Positions 51,915-60,475 of a DNA stretch of 64,000 nt are shown here, one piece after another. The notes beneath the pieces are model-generated. The model was not told the DNA's origin. It saw only the letters and a list, made by a program, of their open reading frames with translations, and did no database searches. The position numbers were made by a program, and so were the translations under genes. The stretch comes from Bacteroidota bacterium (GTDB taxonomy: Bacteria > Bacteroidota > Bacteroidia > Flavobacteriales > Weeksellaceae). The stretch is taken from the NCBI GenBank assembly GCA_023394415.1, contig JAEXAR010000043.1, positions 124,001 through 188,000 of the forward strand. The letters are read 5' to 3'. How positions within the stretch are numbered: the first letter of the stretch is position 1; every line of letters begins with the position of its first letter.

Positions 51915-52376
51915 TTAATCTTCATCAACCTCAATGTTATCCTGCCTGAAATCGCATTTTAGCTTGAAAGGAATGGGCTCATCCGAACCAGTGTAGAAAT
52001 CATCAACATGACCTTTCCAAACCAGTTGCAATTCACCCTCATCATCAGTATCGAAAGATAATTCGTTTTGATAAAGGTAAGCTTCTTCGTCATCAAACAA
52101 ATCAACTTCGGTGTAAGTTTCCTCATCAGAATCTTCAATATTGAAAATTTTACCATCCAATTCGCCGGAATCTATCGGAAAATCGAAAACATCTAAAGAG
52201 AGCTGCGGAAAATTATACTGTAACGAGTCATCATCCACGTGGTCTAAACTGTCATCGGTAATGATTTCAACTTCAAGAAAGTGTTGTTTGTTGCTGTAAA
52301 CCGCCTTGCAGTAAGTGTTTTTTATGTGATATTTTAAGGTCTCGTCTGTATGATAAATTTTTAAAATCCCTTTCAT
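51915..52376 (-). CDS. Acidic protein of unknown function
   Basis: A 153-residue soluble protein that I do not recognise. It is strongly acidic from about residue 38 on, with DDSLDHVDDDSLQYN and SDEETYTEVDLFDDEEAY, and little Lys or Arg. The N-terminal 35 residues (MKGILKIYHTDETLKYHI) are near neutral and beta-like. It has no signal peptide. The pattern suggests a cytoplasmic charged protein, perhaps an inhibitor or a partner of basic proteins. No link to ExbB beyond proximity is seen. Confidence 0.75.
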   Translation of the reverse strand: MKGILKIYHTDETLKYHIKNTYCKAVYSNKQHFLEVEIITDDSLDHVDDDSLQYNFPQLSLDVFDFPIDSGELDGKIFNIEDSDEETYTEVDLFDDEEAYLYQNELSFDTDDEGELQLVWKGHVDDFYTGSDEPIPFKLKCDFRQDNIEVDED

Positions 52377-52565
52377 TTCTTAAGGATAAAAAGTTTTTGG
52401 GTTGTGTTTATTTTGTATGTTATAAAGCAAAGATAAAAAATTGATTTAAAGACTAAAACATTTTAAAATATATTTTTTTAAATCAAGAAATTTGTAGGTT
52501 TATCATCTTAAAGAATAATATTTGAAAGGGAATAATCTTTAATTTAGCACCCGAAATTTATTGTC

Positions 52566-54359
52566 ATGAAAAACATAGTTTATAAAGCCGTTTTCACAAC
52601 TATCATAATGCTTTTTGCACTTTCTTGTAAAAGAAAGGATTCGCCGCTCACAAAGGTTACTCCGGTAGAAATTGATTCTATTGCTGCTAATTATTATGAG
52701 CAGTATCTTAAAATGTATCCTTTAGAGGCAACAATTCAGGGCGATGAAAGATACAACGATCTTTTGCCTGTGGATATAGATAAAGATTTTATTTCTGGTG
52801 AAATCGCTTTTTATAACGATGTGCAGAAAGAACTTAAGGGTGTTGATTACAATTCTTTAACCGATGATAAAAAAGTGATTTACGATGTTTTGGATACTAC
52901 TTTGAAAGATAAAATTGAGCGTTACGCTTATCATCCGGAATATATCCCTTTTACACAGTTTGGTGGTTTGCCTCTTGATTTTCCGCTCTTGGGAAGTGGT
53001 GAAGGTCCGCAGCCTTTTAAAAATGAAAAGGATTATGAGAATTGGCTGAAGAGAATGAACCAGTTTCCGAATTGGATGGACACTGCGACTGAAAACTTTA
53101 GGGAAGGGATAAAAACGGGAGTGGTTTTGCCAAAAGCTTTAATAGTGAAAATGATTCCTCAGATGAGAGCTGAAGAAATAACCACCAAAGATTTTAATAA
53201 AAACATTTTCTATGGGCCAATAAAAAACTTTCCGAAAGGAATGTCGGATGCTGCTAAAGCAAAATTCACAAAAGAATATAAAGAAGTTATTTTAGAGAAA
53301 ATAATACCGGCGTATGCAAAAATGGGAAGTTTTCTTGAAAAAGAATATCTGCCAAAAGGAAGAGAAACCAGCGGCTACAATGCTTTACCAAAAGGAAAAG
53401 ACATTTATGGTTATTACGTAAAAAGTTGGACAACCACCAACAAAACACCGGAGGAAATTCATAAAACCGGCTTGGGAGAAGTCGCGAGAATACGAAGTGA
53501 AATGGAAAAAGTAAAGCAAACAGTAGGTTTCACCGGAACGTTAGAGCAATTTCTAACCCATGTGAAGTCTGATCCTAAAGCGATGCCCTATAAAACATCA
53601 AAAGAGGTGCTGAATGCTTTTCAGGGTATTTTAACCCAAATTACCCCGAAACTTAAAACCATGTTCAACAACACACCAAAAACCGGATTTGAAATCAGAC
53701 AAACCGAAAAATTCAGGGAGGCTTCTGCAAGCGCAGAATATAAACAGGGAACGCCAGATGGAAAAAGACCGGGGATTTTCTATATACCACTTCCGGATCC
53801 AACAAAATTTAATGTAACATCTGGGATGGAGTCACTATTTCTGCACGAAGCTATTCCCGGACATCACTATCAGGTTTCTCTACAGCAGGAAAACACCGCT
53901 ATTCCGAAGTTTATGCGTTTTGGCTGGATTGGAGCTTATGGTGAAGGTTGGGCTTTGTACACAGAATCTCTTGGTCCGGAACTTGGTTTATACACCGATC
54001 CTTATCAGAAAATGGGTTCTTTGAGTGATGAGATGCTGCGAGCTGTAAGATTGGTAATTGACACCGGTTTACACACCGGACAAATGAACCGTGAAGAAGC
54101 CATAAAATACTTCTTAAGCAATGTTGCCTACGATGAAGCGAGTGCAACAGCCGAAATTGAAAGATATATGGCAATGCCGGGACAAGCTTTAAGTTATAAA
54201 ATTGGCTCAATGAAAATACGTGAGCTAAGAGATCAATACCAAAAAGAATTGGGCAATAAATTCAAATTGGCAAGTTTCCACGATGAGGTTTTAAACCAAG
54301 GGTGTCTACCGCTTGATGTTTTAGAGCGTAAAATGAATTTGTGGGCAAAAAAACAATAA
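52566..54359 (+). CDS. DUF885 family lipoprotein
   Basis: A 597-residue lipoprotein (lipobox LFALSC, Cys near 21). The DUF885 domain covers most of the chain: YYEQYLKMYPLEATIQGD near the start, IPFTQFGGLPLDFPLLGSGEG, and the C-terminal zinc motif LFLHEAIPGHHYQVS, with HExxxGHH near residue 425. GEGWALYTESLGPELGLY near 455 supplies another conserved Glu. It is probably a periplasmic metallopeptidase; substrate unknown. The gene has no close same-strand partner. Confidence 0.92.
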   Translation: MKNIVYKAVFTTIIMLFALSCKRKDSPLTKVTPVEIDSIAANYYEQYLKMYPLEATIQGDERYNDLLPVDIDKDFISGEIAFYNDVQKELKGVDYNSLTDDKKVIYDVLDTTLKDKIERYAYHPEYIPFTQFGGLPLDFPLLGSGEGPQPFKNEKDYENWLKRMNQFPNWMDTATENFREGIKTGVVLPKALIVKMIPQMRAEEITTKDFNKNIFYGPIKNFPKGMSDAAKAKFTKEYKEVILEKIIPAYAKMGSFLEKEYLPKGRETSGYNALPKGKDIYGYYVKSWTTTNKTPEEIHKTGLGEVARIRSEMEKVKQTVGFTGTLEQFLTHVKSDPKAMPYKTSKEVLNAFQGILTQITPKLKTMFNNTPKTGFEIRQTEKFREASASAEYKQGTPDGKRPGIFYIPLPDPTKFNVTSGMESLFLHEAIPGHHYQVSLQQENTAIPKFMRFGWIGAYGEGWALYTESLGPELGLYTDPYQKMGSLSDEMLRAVRLVIDTGLHTGQMNREEAIKYFLSNVAYDEASATAEIERYMAMPGQALSYKIGSMKIRELRDQYQKELGNKFKLASFHDEVLNQGCLPLDVLERKMNLWAKKQ

Positions 54360-54417
54360 CCAACGCTATAGATTTTGATTTCATAATAAAGAATCTTTAA
54401 AGATAAATTATAGATTT

Positions 54418-54447
54418 TTGCATATATTATAAAATTTTATAATTTTG
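54418..54447 (+). promoter_or_regulatory. Promoter of the response regulator gene
   Basis: TTG (54418-54420), a 19-bp spacer and TAATTTTG (54440-54447) form a consensus Bacteroidota promoter. It leaves a leader of about 100 nt before the ATG at 54555. Confidence 0.65.
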
Positions 54448-54554
54448 TAATAAGATTTTTGTAAGAATTTCAAACCATTAAATATTCAGTGAATGAGCAA
54501 AGAGTGTTTTAAAGTTTAAATTGAAACAAACTCTTAAATATAAGAACACAAGGA

Positions 54555-54914
54555 ATGAGTATTATAATAGTAGATGATAATGCAGATATCTGCGAAATTG
54601 TAGAATATTTGTTGGTTTCAGAAGGGTATAAGGTTCGTACTTGCACGAATCCTATCATTATTTTTGAAATGGTAAAACAACAAAAACCGAAAATTATTAT
54701 CACGGATATGATGATGTCCGGTTTGGACGGAAGAGATCTTGTAAAGAAGATAAAAAGTGATCCTATAACCGCAGATATAAAAATCGTATTGATGTCAGCA
54801 ATTCCCAATGCTGAAAGAATGGGGAAAGAAACAGGAGCTGATGATTACATTGCAAAGCCTTTCGAATCGGATGAGCTTTTACAAAAGGTAAAAAGCCTGT
54901 TTTCTCAAGCCTAA
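54555..54914 (+). CDS. Single-domain response regulator (CheY-like)
   Basis: A 119-residue receiver domain with no output domain. IIIVDDNADI gives the acidic pocket near 7-8, IIITDMMMSGLDG the phospho-accepting Asp near 51, IVLMSAIPN the Ser/Thr switch, and YIAKPFESDEL the conserved Lys near 101. It may act by protein contact or phospho-relay. The partner kinase is not in the window. It converges on nth, and the two stop codons overlap by 3 bp. Confidence 0.92.
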   Translation: MSIIIVDDNADICEIVEYLLVSEGYKVRTCTNPIIIFEMVKQQKPKIIITDMMMSGLDGRDLVKKIKSDPITADIKIVLMSAIPNAERMGKETGADDYIAKPFESDELLQKVKSLFSQA

Positions 54915-55531
54915 TTTTCAAACAATTTTTTGGTGAGGAAGTCTCTATCTCCTTTACCTCTGGCAGGTGAATATTCCCTACCATAGAAAATGATTTGTAA
55001 GTGGAGTTTGTTCCACACGTCAATAGGAAAGAGACGCTTAGCGTCTTTTTCTGTTTCTACAACATTTTTTCCTGAACTAAGTTTCCATTGCTTCATCAGT
55101 CGGTGAATATGCGTGTCCACAGGAAATGCAGGATGCCCAAAAGCTTGGCTCATTACAACTGAAGCAGTTTTGTGACCTACACCAGGAAGTTCTTCCAACT
55201 CGTGAAAGGTTTGTGGAACGATAGAATTGTATTTCTCCACCAGAAGTTCTGCCATCGCTTTCAAATTTTTGGCCTTGGAGTTTGAAAGCCCAATTTCTTT
55301 AATCAATTCCTTGATTTCTGAAACGTCGAGTTGTGACATCTTTTTAGGCGTATCCGCAACAGAGAATAATCTTGGTGTTATTTCATTTACTTTTTTATCC
55401 GTCGTCTGTGCAGAAAGAGCAACTGCAACCAACAGTGTATAAGGATCTTTGTGATCTAAAGGAATTGGAACTTCGGGATAGAGTTTTTCCAACTCATTCA
55501 TAACCGTTTCAGCTCTTTGCTTTTTTGTCAT
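54911..55531 (-). CDS. nth: Endonuclease III-like DNA glycosylase/AP lyase without an Fe-S cluster
   Basis: Base-excision-repair enzyme for oxidised pyrimidines. I choose the ATG at 55531 (206 residues, MTKKQRAETVMNELE). The core has LLVAVALSAQTTDKKVN near 31. The helix-hairpin-helix ELPGVGHKTASVVM carries the catalytic Lys, and PAFPVDTHIHRL the catalytic Asp. The usual C-terminal Cys-x6-Cys-x2-Cys-x5-Cys cluster is missing: the chain contains no cysteine and ends RGKGDRDFLTKKLFEN. It is divergent from bcp, with 32 bp between the starts. Confidence 0.92.
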   Translation of the reverse strand: MTKKQRAETVMNELEKLYPEVPIPLDHKDPYTLLVAVALSAQTTDKKVNEITPRLFSVADTPKKMSQLDVSEIKELIKEIGLSNSKAKNLKAMAELLVEKYNSIVPQTFHELEELPGVGHKTASVVMSQAFGHPAFPVDTHIHRLMKQWKLSSGKNVVETEKDAKRLFPIDVWNKLHLQIIFYGREYSPARGKGDRDFLTKKLFEN

Positions 55532-55563
55532 TTTAAAAGTAAATTTGAACAAAAATAACAATT

Positions 55564-56013
55564 ATGCTTAATGTTGGTGATCATCTTCCTCAATTTTCAG
55601 GATTAAACCAAGACGGTAAAACCATAACCTCTGCTGATTTCAAAGGCCAAAAACTCATTATTTTCTTTTATCCAAAAGCCAATACTCCGGGATGTACTGC
55701 CGAAGCCTGCGATTTGAATGATAATTTTTCAAAACTAAAGAGCGAAGGTTACAAACTATTGGGAATTAGTGCGGATTCTGTTAAACTTCAGAAAAAATTT
55801 CACGAAAAATTTGGCTTTCAGTATGATTTAATAGCCGACGAAAACCGTGAAATTATTGAAGCATTTGGCGTTTGGCAACTTAAAAAATTTATGGGACGGG
55901 AATTTATGGGAATTGTTCGCACCACTTTTATTTTTGATGAAAATGGCGTTTGTACTAACGTTATTGAAAAAGTGAAAACGAAAGAAGCGGCAGCACAAAT
56001 TTTAGAACTTTAA
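55564..56013 (+). CDS. bcp: Thioredoxin-dependent thiol peroxidase (Bcp/PrxQ)
   Basis: A 149-residue peroxiredoxin that reduces hydroperoxides. It has LIIFFYPKANTPGCTAEACDL near 31, with the peroxidatic Cys in PGCTAEAC and the resolving Cys five residues later, the usual BCP/PrxQ spacing. GISADSVKLQKKFHEKFGF, RTTFIFDENG and the short C-terminus fit the family. It is divergent from nth and converges on the frameshifted GNAT gene with 4-bp overlap. Confidence 0.95.
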   Translation: MLNVGDHLPQFSGLNQDGKTITSADFKGQKLIIFFYPKANTPGCTAEACDLNDNFSKLKSEGYKLLGISADSVKLQKKFHEKFGFQYDLIADENREIIEAFGVWQLKKFMGREFMGIVRTTFIFDENGVCTNVIEKVKTKEAAAQILEL

Positions 56014-56542
56014 CTTAAATTTTCCCATTCTTCTTTACTTATTTCGTAGTAGAGTAAATCTTCCGGATCGTTTGGAAGACGCACTATTTTTTGAAATTTA
56101 AGTCCTAATTTTTCAATCAACTTTTGTGAAGCGATATTTTCTTTTACAGTGATGGCGCTTACTTTAGTGAGGCCGTATTCTTCAAAACCCTCACGCAGAA
56201 TTCTGCTTGCAGCTTCGTAGCCGTATCCTTTGCCATAATATTCCGGAAGGAAAGAGAATCCTATATCCACAACCTCCAAGCCTTCACGATGAAAAAGGCC
56301 GCAGCCACCAATTTTTTCACCAGTTTTTTTCACGCTTAAAGTGAAATTTCCATAGCCTAATCGTTCGATTTGTGGTAAATTTCTGCTCTTAAGATACTCT
56401 AAAGACTCTTCTAATTATTGACATTTCTATCGCCCACGTATTTTTTGAATTCTTCAGTATTCACCAGTTTCAAATTGATATCGGCATCATCTAAACTGGT
56501 GGGGCGGATGTAAAGTCTTTCTGTTTCAAATATTGTATTCAT
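56010..56542 (-). pseudogene. GNAT acetyltransferase, broken by a 1-bp deletion
   Basis: The minus strand encodes MNTIFETERLYIRPTSLDD from an ATG at 56542, in frame for 43 codons until a TAG at 56411-56413. The matching continuation, LEESLEYLKSRNLPQIERL, then runs in another frame down to the stop at 56010. Restoring one T at about 56412-56416 (AATAATTAG to AATAATTTAG) gives a 177-residue GNAT of the RimJ/RimL type, with LPEYYGKGYGYEAASRIL as the acetyl-CoA loop. Length 533 + 1 is divisible by three. The start overlaps the stop of the upstream gene (TAATG). It is either a true pseudogene or a sequencing error. Confidence 0.85.
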
Positions 56543-57014
56543 TATATTCCTTTTTTTCCTGCGAGAATCATATCAATCATTTTTATCTTTCTGTTGTCTC
56601 TTGTTTCGGGTTTTTTGGCTTCGGTAATCCAACGGATGTATTCTTTCCGATGGGTATAACTCATTTTATCGAAAAGGTCTTTTGCTTTTTCATTTTGGTT
56701 AAAAAGGTCTGCTACATCTTCAGGAATTTCCACAACGCGTTCTTCCTTGTCTTCCCAAAGCTCTACACGAACCGTATCGCCAAACGTTTTTCCTAAATCT
56801 TTTCTCACGACTTGCGTTAATCCTAAAACGTGGCAACCTTGTTCCCATATTTGCGAGGCTTCCTCTGTATTCAATTTTTTCGTCAAAAAATGGCTTTAAT
56901 TTTTATCTGTCCTTTTTTACCGAATATTTCTTCAGCAGAAAAGGGAAATTCAACATAACCCGCGTTCATTTTTTGATGCTGAATAATTGGTGCTTCAAAT
57001 TTGATTGCCTTCAT
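56542..57014 (-). pseudogene. DUF1905/YdeI-type protein, broken by two frameshifts
   Basis: The minus strand starts MKAIKFEAPIIQHQKMNAGY at 57014 and reads 43 codons to a TGA at the T6 run (56885-56890). The next frame continues FDEKIEYRGSLANMG. A second shift near CHVLGLTQVVRK (about 56830-56840) enters the third frame, which reads on to AGKKGI at 56542. Together they form a DUF1905 N-terminal domain plus a YdeI/OmpD-associated C-terminus (YIRWITEAKKPETRDNRK). Removing one base at each site leaves 471 bp, or 156 residues, normal for this family. Its last part alone can still be read as a 114-residue ORF. Confidence 0.82.
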
Positions 57015-57071
57015 ATTAAAAACCTTGTTGAAGATTATAACTTGGATAAAGTGTAACCCAAATTTAATAAA

Positions 57072-57102
57072 AAAACCACTGAGAAAAATCCCAGTGGTTT
57101 TG
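57072..57102 (-). terminator. Terminator after the S46 peptidase gene
   Basis: AAAACCACTG (57072-57081) and CAGTGGTTTT (57092-57101) form a 10-bp stem with a 10-nt loop, 20 bp past the S46 peptidase stop. Confidence 0.8.
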
Positions 57103-57121
57103 GTTTTAAGGTTGAAAAAAA

Positions 57122-59257
57122 TTATTTCACCAAAGTCATTTCATTAAGCAAGTGACCTGCACCGGAGAATTTATCAATTACCCAAAGTACAAATCTTGAA
57201 TCTACGTTAATGGTTTTCTGCCACTCTTCTTCAAAAACGATGTCGCCTGAAAGTGCTTCCGAATTTCCATCGAATGCAAGTCCGATTAATTCACCATTTC
57301 CGTTCATAATTGGTGAACCGGAGTTACCACCTGTAATATCATTGTCTGACAGGAAGTTTACAGGAAGATAACCTGCAGGATCTGCATACTGACCGTAATC
57401 TTTTGCTTTTGCAAGGTCGATTAATCTTTGTGGAAGGTCGAACTCTTCATCTCCTTTTTTGTATTTCGCAACCATACCGTCGATATCTGTATAGAAATTG
57501 TTTTTTACACCGTGGTAGTTTCTGTCTGCTCTCACAGGAAGTGTAGAAATTTTACCGAAAGTAACTCTCATGGTAGAGTTGGCATCTGGATAAAACTCCT
57601 GTCCCGGGTGCGATTTTCTTAATCCGTCGAAATAAAGTCTGTTGCTGATGCTGAATTGGTCATCATTAGCAAGGTATTTATCACCAAGAGCTTTAGCATC
57701 TGCGTTGTAGCCGTTTGCAATTTTCAGTAGAGCATCTGTGTTCAATTTTTCTGCATCAGGATTGTTAAGGAACGCTTTTGCTGAAGCTGCTGTTGCAAAA
57801 ATTGAGTTTCTTGCTACATCATCTAACAATTGAGGGTTCAAAGTTTGTAAAAATGGAGAAGCTGCCTCGTTTCTTACTCTGTCTCTGTAAAGCTGTACCA
57901 TTGTTTTCAGCATTTGCTGTTCCAATGCAGGGTTAAATTTTTCGTACAAAGCATCAATTCTTGAAGAAATGGATTTCTTTAAATCTGCTTTTTTAGCTGC
58001 ATCTCCTTCAGCCATATAACCCTTGAACATTGATCCTAAACCAACCGCATAGCTTAAATATTTAGAGTTTCTGGTCATTTGTGCAGCATAATTTCTTTCA
58101 ACACCTCTTGCAGAAGTGGTTTGATAATAACTTTTCATATCAGAAAGTACGTCACCATACACGTCTTTGTTTTCTGATTTGTCTGCCCATTTTTGGAACG
58201 CTTCTTCTACCTTCTGTTTATCACCAATAGTGTTGTTTTTATTGATAGATTCAATCATTCCGGCTCTGTTTTTCCAGTAGTTGGCAACTGAAGCGTATTG
58301 TGATGCGTAGTTCAGTTTTGTAGCCTGATCTTGATCCATATAATGCTTCATCACATCCATAGCAGATTTAGAAGCTTCCACCCATCCTGGATAATCTTTG
58401 TTAATCAATTGTGAAATTCCGTAAGAGGTTAAATAACGGTTGGTTCTCCCAGGATATCCCATAATCATTGCAAAATCTCCCGGTTTGAAAGGCTTCAAAG
58501 AAATAGGAAGGTGATGTTTTGGTTTTAAAGGAACATTGTTTGGCGAATATTCCGCAGGGTTTCCGTTGGTATCAGCATACACTCTGAAAACTGAAAAATC
58601 TCCCGTATGTCTTGGCCATTCCCAGTTATCAGTATCGCCACCAAATTTACCAATAGAGTTTGGTGGAGTTCCTACTAATCTCACATCTTTATAATCCTGA
58701 TATACAAAATAATAAAATTCATTGCCATTGTAGAAATCTCTAACGGTAACCACATATTTTCCGTTTTCGTTATTTTCTTTTTCAATAGCTTTATATTCTT
58801 CAGCAATGATGTCTCTTCTTTGTTTTGCAGTCATAGAATTATTCAGTTTAGAATTAATTCTCTGCGTTACATCATCCATTCTTACCAAAAATCTTACAGA
58901 AAGACCTTTTGCCGGAAGTTCTTCGCTTTTTTTCATAGCCCAGAAACCATTCGTTAAATGGTCTTTTTCAGGAGTAGAAAGAGCTGCGATATTTCCGTAA
59001 CCACAGTGATGGTTGGTGAAAAGTAATCCTTCTTTAGAAACCATTTCTGCAGTACAGCCTCCGCCAAACTGAACAATAGCGTCTTTTAAACTAGAGTTGT
59101 TTACAGAGTAAATTTCTTCAGCCGTAAGCTTCAAGCCTTTTTTCTGAAGATCTTGTCCGTTAAGTCTCTTTACGAGCATCATTAACCACATTCCTTCATC
59201 AGCTTTCACCTGAAGGAAACTCATCATAAATGTGAGTAATAAAAATATACGTTTCAT
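57122..59257 (-). CDS. S46 family dipeptidyl peptidase, DPP7-like
   Basis: Exported serine exopeptidase that releases dipeptides from peptide N-termini, used by Bacteroidota to feed on proteins. The protein has 711 residues with a signal peptide (MKRIFLLLTFMMSFLQVKA). The catalytic His region is FTNHHCGYGN at about 81-90, the Asp region GGDTDNWEWPRHTGDFS, and the Ser is in TGGNSGSPIMNG at about 646. The specificity position, 18 residues after the Ser, is Gly (FDGNSE). In this family Gly marks DPP7 (hydrophobic P1) and Arg marks DPP11 (acidic P1). It has its own terminator. Confidence 0.95.
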   Translation of the reverse strand: MKRIFLLLTFMMSFLQVKADEGMWLMMLVKRLNGQDLQKKGLKLTAEEIYSVNNSSLKDAIVQFGGGCTAEMVSKEGLLFTNHHCGYGNIAALSTPEKDHLTNGFWAMKKSEELPAKGLSVRFLVRMDDVTQRINSKLNNSMTAKQRRDIIAEEYKAIEKENNENGKYVVTVRDFYNGNEFYYFVYQDYKDVRLVGTPPNSIGKFGGDTDNWEWPRHTGDFSVFRVYADTNGNPAEYSPNNVPLKPKHHLPISLKPFKPGDFAMIMGYPGRTNRYLTSYGISQLINKDYPGWVEASKSAMDVMKHYMDQDQATKLNYASQYASVANYWKNRAGMIESINKNNTIGDKQKVEEAFQKWADKSENKDVYGDVLSDMKSYYQTTSARGVERNYAAQMTRNSKYLSYAVGLGSMFKGYMAEGDAAKKADLKKSISSRIDALYEKFNPALEQQMLKTMVQLYRDRVRNEAASPFLQTLNPQLLDDVARNSIFATAASAKAFLNNPDAEKLNTDALLKIANGYNADAKALGDKYLANDDQFSISNRLYFDGLRKSHPGQEFYPDANSTMRVTFGKISTLPVRADRNYHGVKNNFYTDIDGMVAKYKKGDEEFDLPQRLIDLAKAKDYGQYADPAGYLPVNFLSDNDITGGNSGSPIMNGNGELIGLAFDGNSEALSGDIVFEEEWQKTINVDSRFVLWVIDKFSGAGHLLNEMTLVK

Positions 59258-59342
59258 ATTTTAAAATTAAATTTTTTGCAATTTACGGTTTTTTGGCGCA
59301 TTTTTGGAAGTAAAAGCTTCAAAAATTTATATGAATTTGGAT

Positions 59343-59777
59343 ATGAAAAAATTACCTTTAGTTCTTTTTGGCGTGGCTCTTTTAATGGTTTTCCAGAGTT
59401 GTGTTTCGCAGAAATTATCTACCGGCGAATTCCAAAGACAATGGATGTTGGTTTCATTTAAAGATTACAGCAGAGATTTTTTGGTTGAAAACAGGGCTCA
59501 AATGGATTTGGCGCCTACTAAATCTCCGGCGAACCAATATGGTGCAACTATGGGTTGCAACAATATGTTTTTTAATGCAGAGTTTTTTAAAAACGGAAGC
59601 GTAAAGTTTTCTGATGTGGGAAGTACAATGATGTATTGTGAGGGTAAAATGCAGCTTGAATCTGATTTTGGTAAAATTTTGCCAGCAATGACAAAATATA
59701 AAATTGATGGGCATCATCTTACACTTTCAGACGGGAAAGGAAACGAAATGAAATTTATTGCAACAGATTGGGACTAA
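59343..59777 (+). CDS. META domain lipoprotein
   Basis: About 144 residues from ATG 59343 (MKKLPLVLFGVALLMVFQSC, lipobox QSC); an ATG at 59331 would add four residues. The mature protein has the META/HslJ pattern: EFQRQWMLVSF, YGATMGCNNMFFNAEF, VGSTMMYCEGKMQLESDF and HHLTLSDGKGNEMKF. The two cysteines in MGCNN and MYCEG are typical. HslJ-type proteins are heat-shock-linked envelope proteins of unclear role. The SemiSWEET gene follows 68 bp downstream on the same strand. Confidence 0.88.
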   Translation: MKKLPLVLFGVALLMVFQSCVSQKLSTGEFQRQWMLVSFKDYSRDFLVENRAQMDLAPTKSPANQYGATMGCNNMFFNAEFFKNGSVKFSDVGSTMMYCEGKMQLESDFGKILPAMTKYKIDGHHLTLSDGKGNEMKFIATDWD

Positions 59778-59845
59778 TGAAATTCTGAAGAATATAACCG
59801 AAATTTTAAAACATATTATACCAAAGATTGATTTTACTTTACAAA

Positions 59846-60103
59846 ATGGAAATCAATCCCGAAATCATAGGATTTATTGCCGGAGGTTTGTCTTCGGCTC
59901 TTTTTGTGCCGCAAATTGTAAAGATTTTAAAGGAAAAATCAGCAGAAGAAATTGCCTTACTTACCTGCATCATTGGTGTGGTGAGTTCAGGACTATGGCT
60001 TTGGTATGGGATTATGAATGAGCACATTTCGATGATTATTACCAACTCTATTTCGGTAATTGCAACTACGATTTTAATAATTTTAAAATTGAAATATAAG
60101 TAA
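59846..60103 (+). CDS. SemiSWEET sugar transporter, copy 1
   Basis: An 85-residue, three-helix membrane protein (start ATG 59846, MEINPEIIGFIAGGLSSAL). It has the PQ motif in ALFVPQIVKIL near 25, ALLTCIIGVVSSGLWLWYGI with the conserved WYG near 56, and a last helix with NSISVIATTILIIL. SemiSWEETs work as homodimers that let sugars such as sucrose or glucose pass the membrane. A paralogue follows 43 bp downstream. Longer in-frame starts (59828) lie upstream. Confidence 0.88.
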   Translation: MEINPEIIGFIAGGLSSALFVPQIVKILKEKSAEEIALLTCIIGVVSSGLWLWYGIMNEHISMIITNSISVIATTILIILKLKYK

Positions 60104-60146
60104 ACAATCTGGTTGAAATTTTCATAAATTTGAATAAAAATAAACT

Positions 60147-60410
60147 ATGAATTTCAATCCTGAAATCCTCGGGTTAATAGGAGGTTCGTTGTCGTGCATC
60201 ACATTTGTACCCCAAATTTTTAAAACCTGGAAATCAAAATCTGTAAAAGATATTTCTGTTAATATGTTCATCATTGTACTCTTCAGTACCGTGATTTGGA
60301 TTGCTTACGGAATTATAAAAGACAGTATTTCCATTATTCTTACCAATATTGTAGTATTCCTCACGGCTCTAATAATGTTGTTTATGAAGTGGAAATTTTC
60401 AAAAGAATAA
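60147..60410 (+). CDS. SemiSWEET sugar transporter, copy 2
   Basis: An 87-residue paralogue of the preceding gene, with the same three-helix plan: MNFNPEILGLIGGSLSCITF, the PQ motif in TFVPQIFKTW, VIWIAYGIIKDS in helix 2 and NIVVFLTALIMLF in helix 3. The pair differ at many positions and so are not a recent exact duplication. They may form a heterodimer or have different sugars. hflX follows downstream after 65 bp. Confidence 0.9.
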   Translation: MNFNPEILGLIGGSLSCITFVPQIFKTWKSKSVKDISVNMFIIVLFSTVIWIAYGIIKDSISIILTNIVVFLTALIMLFMKWKFSKE

Positions 60411-60445
60411 AGCCAAAAGGATAATTAGGTTCCTTGTCAAATTCA

Positions 60446-60453
60446 TATTTTTG
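60446..60453 (+). promoter_or_regulatory. -7 promoter element for hflX
   Basis: TATTTTTG matches TAnnTTTG, 22 bp before the ATG at 60476. It supports that start over a TTG at 60434. Confidence 0.35.
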
Positions 60454-60475
60454 TAAAAATGCAGAAAGCCTCTTT

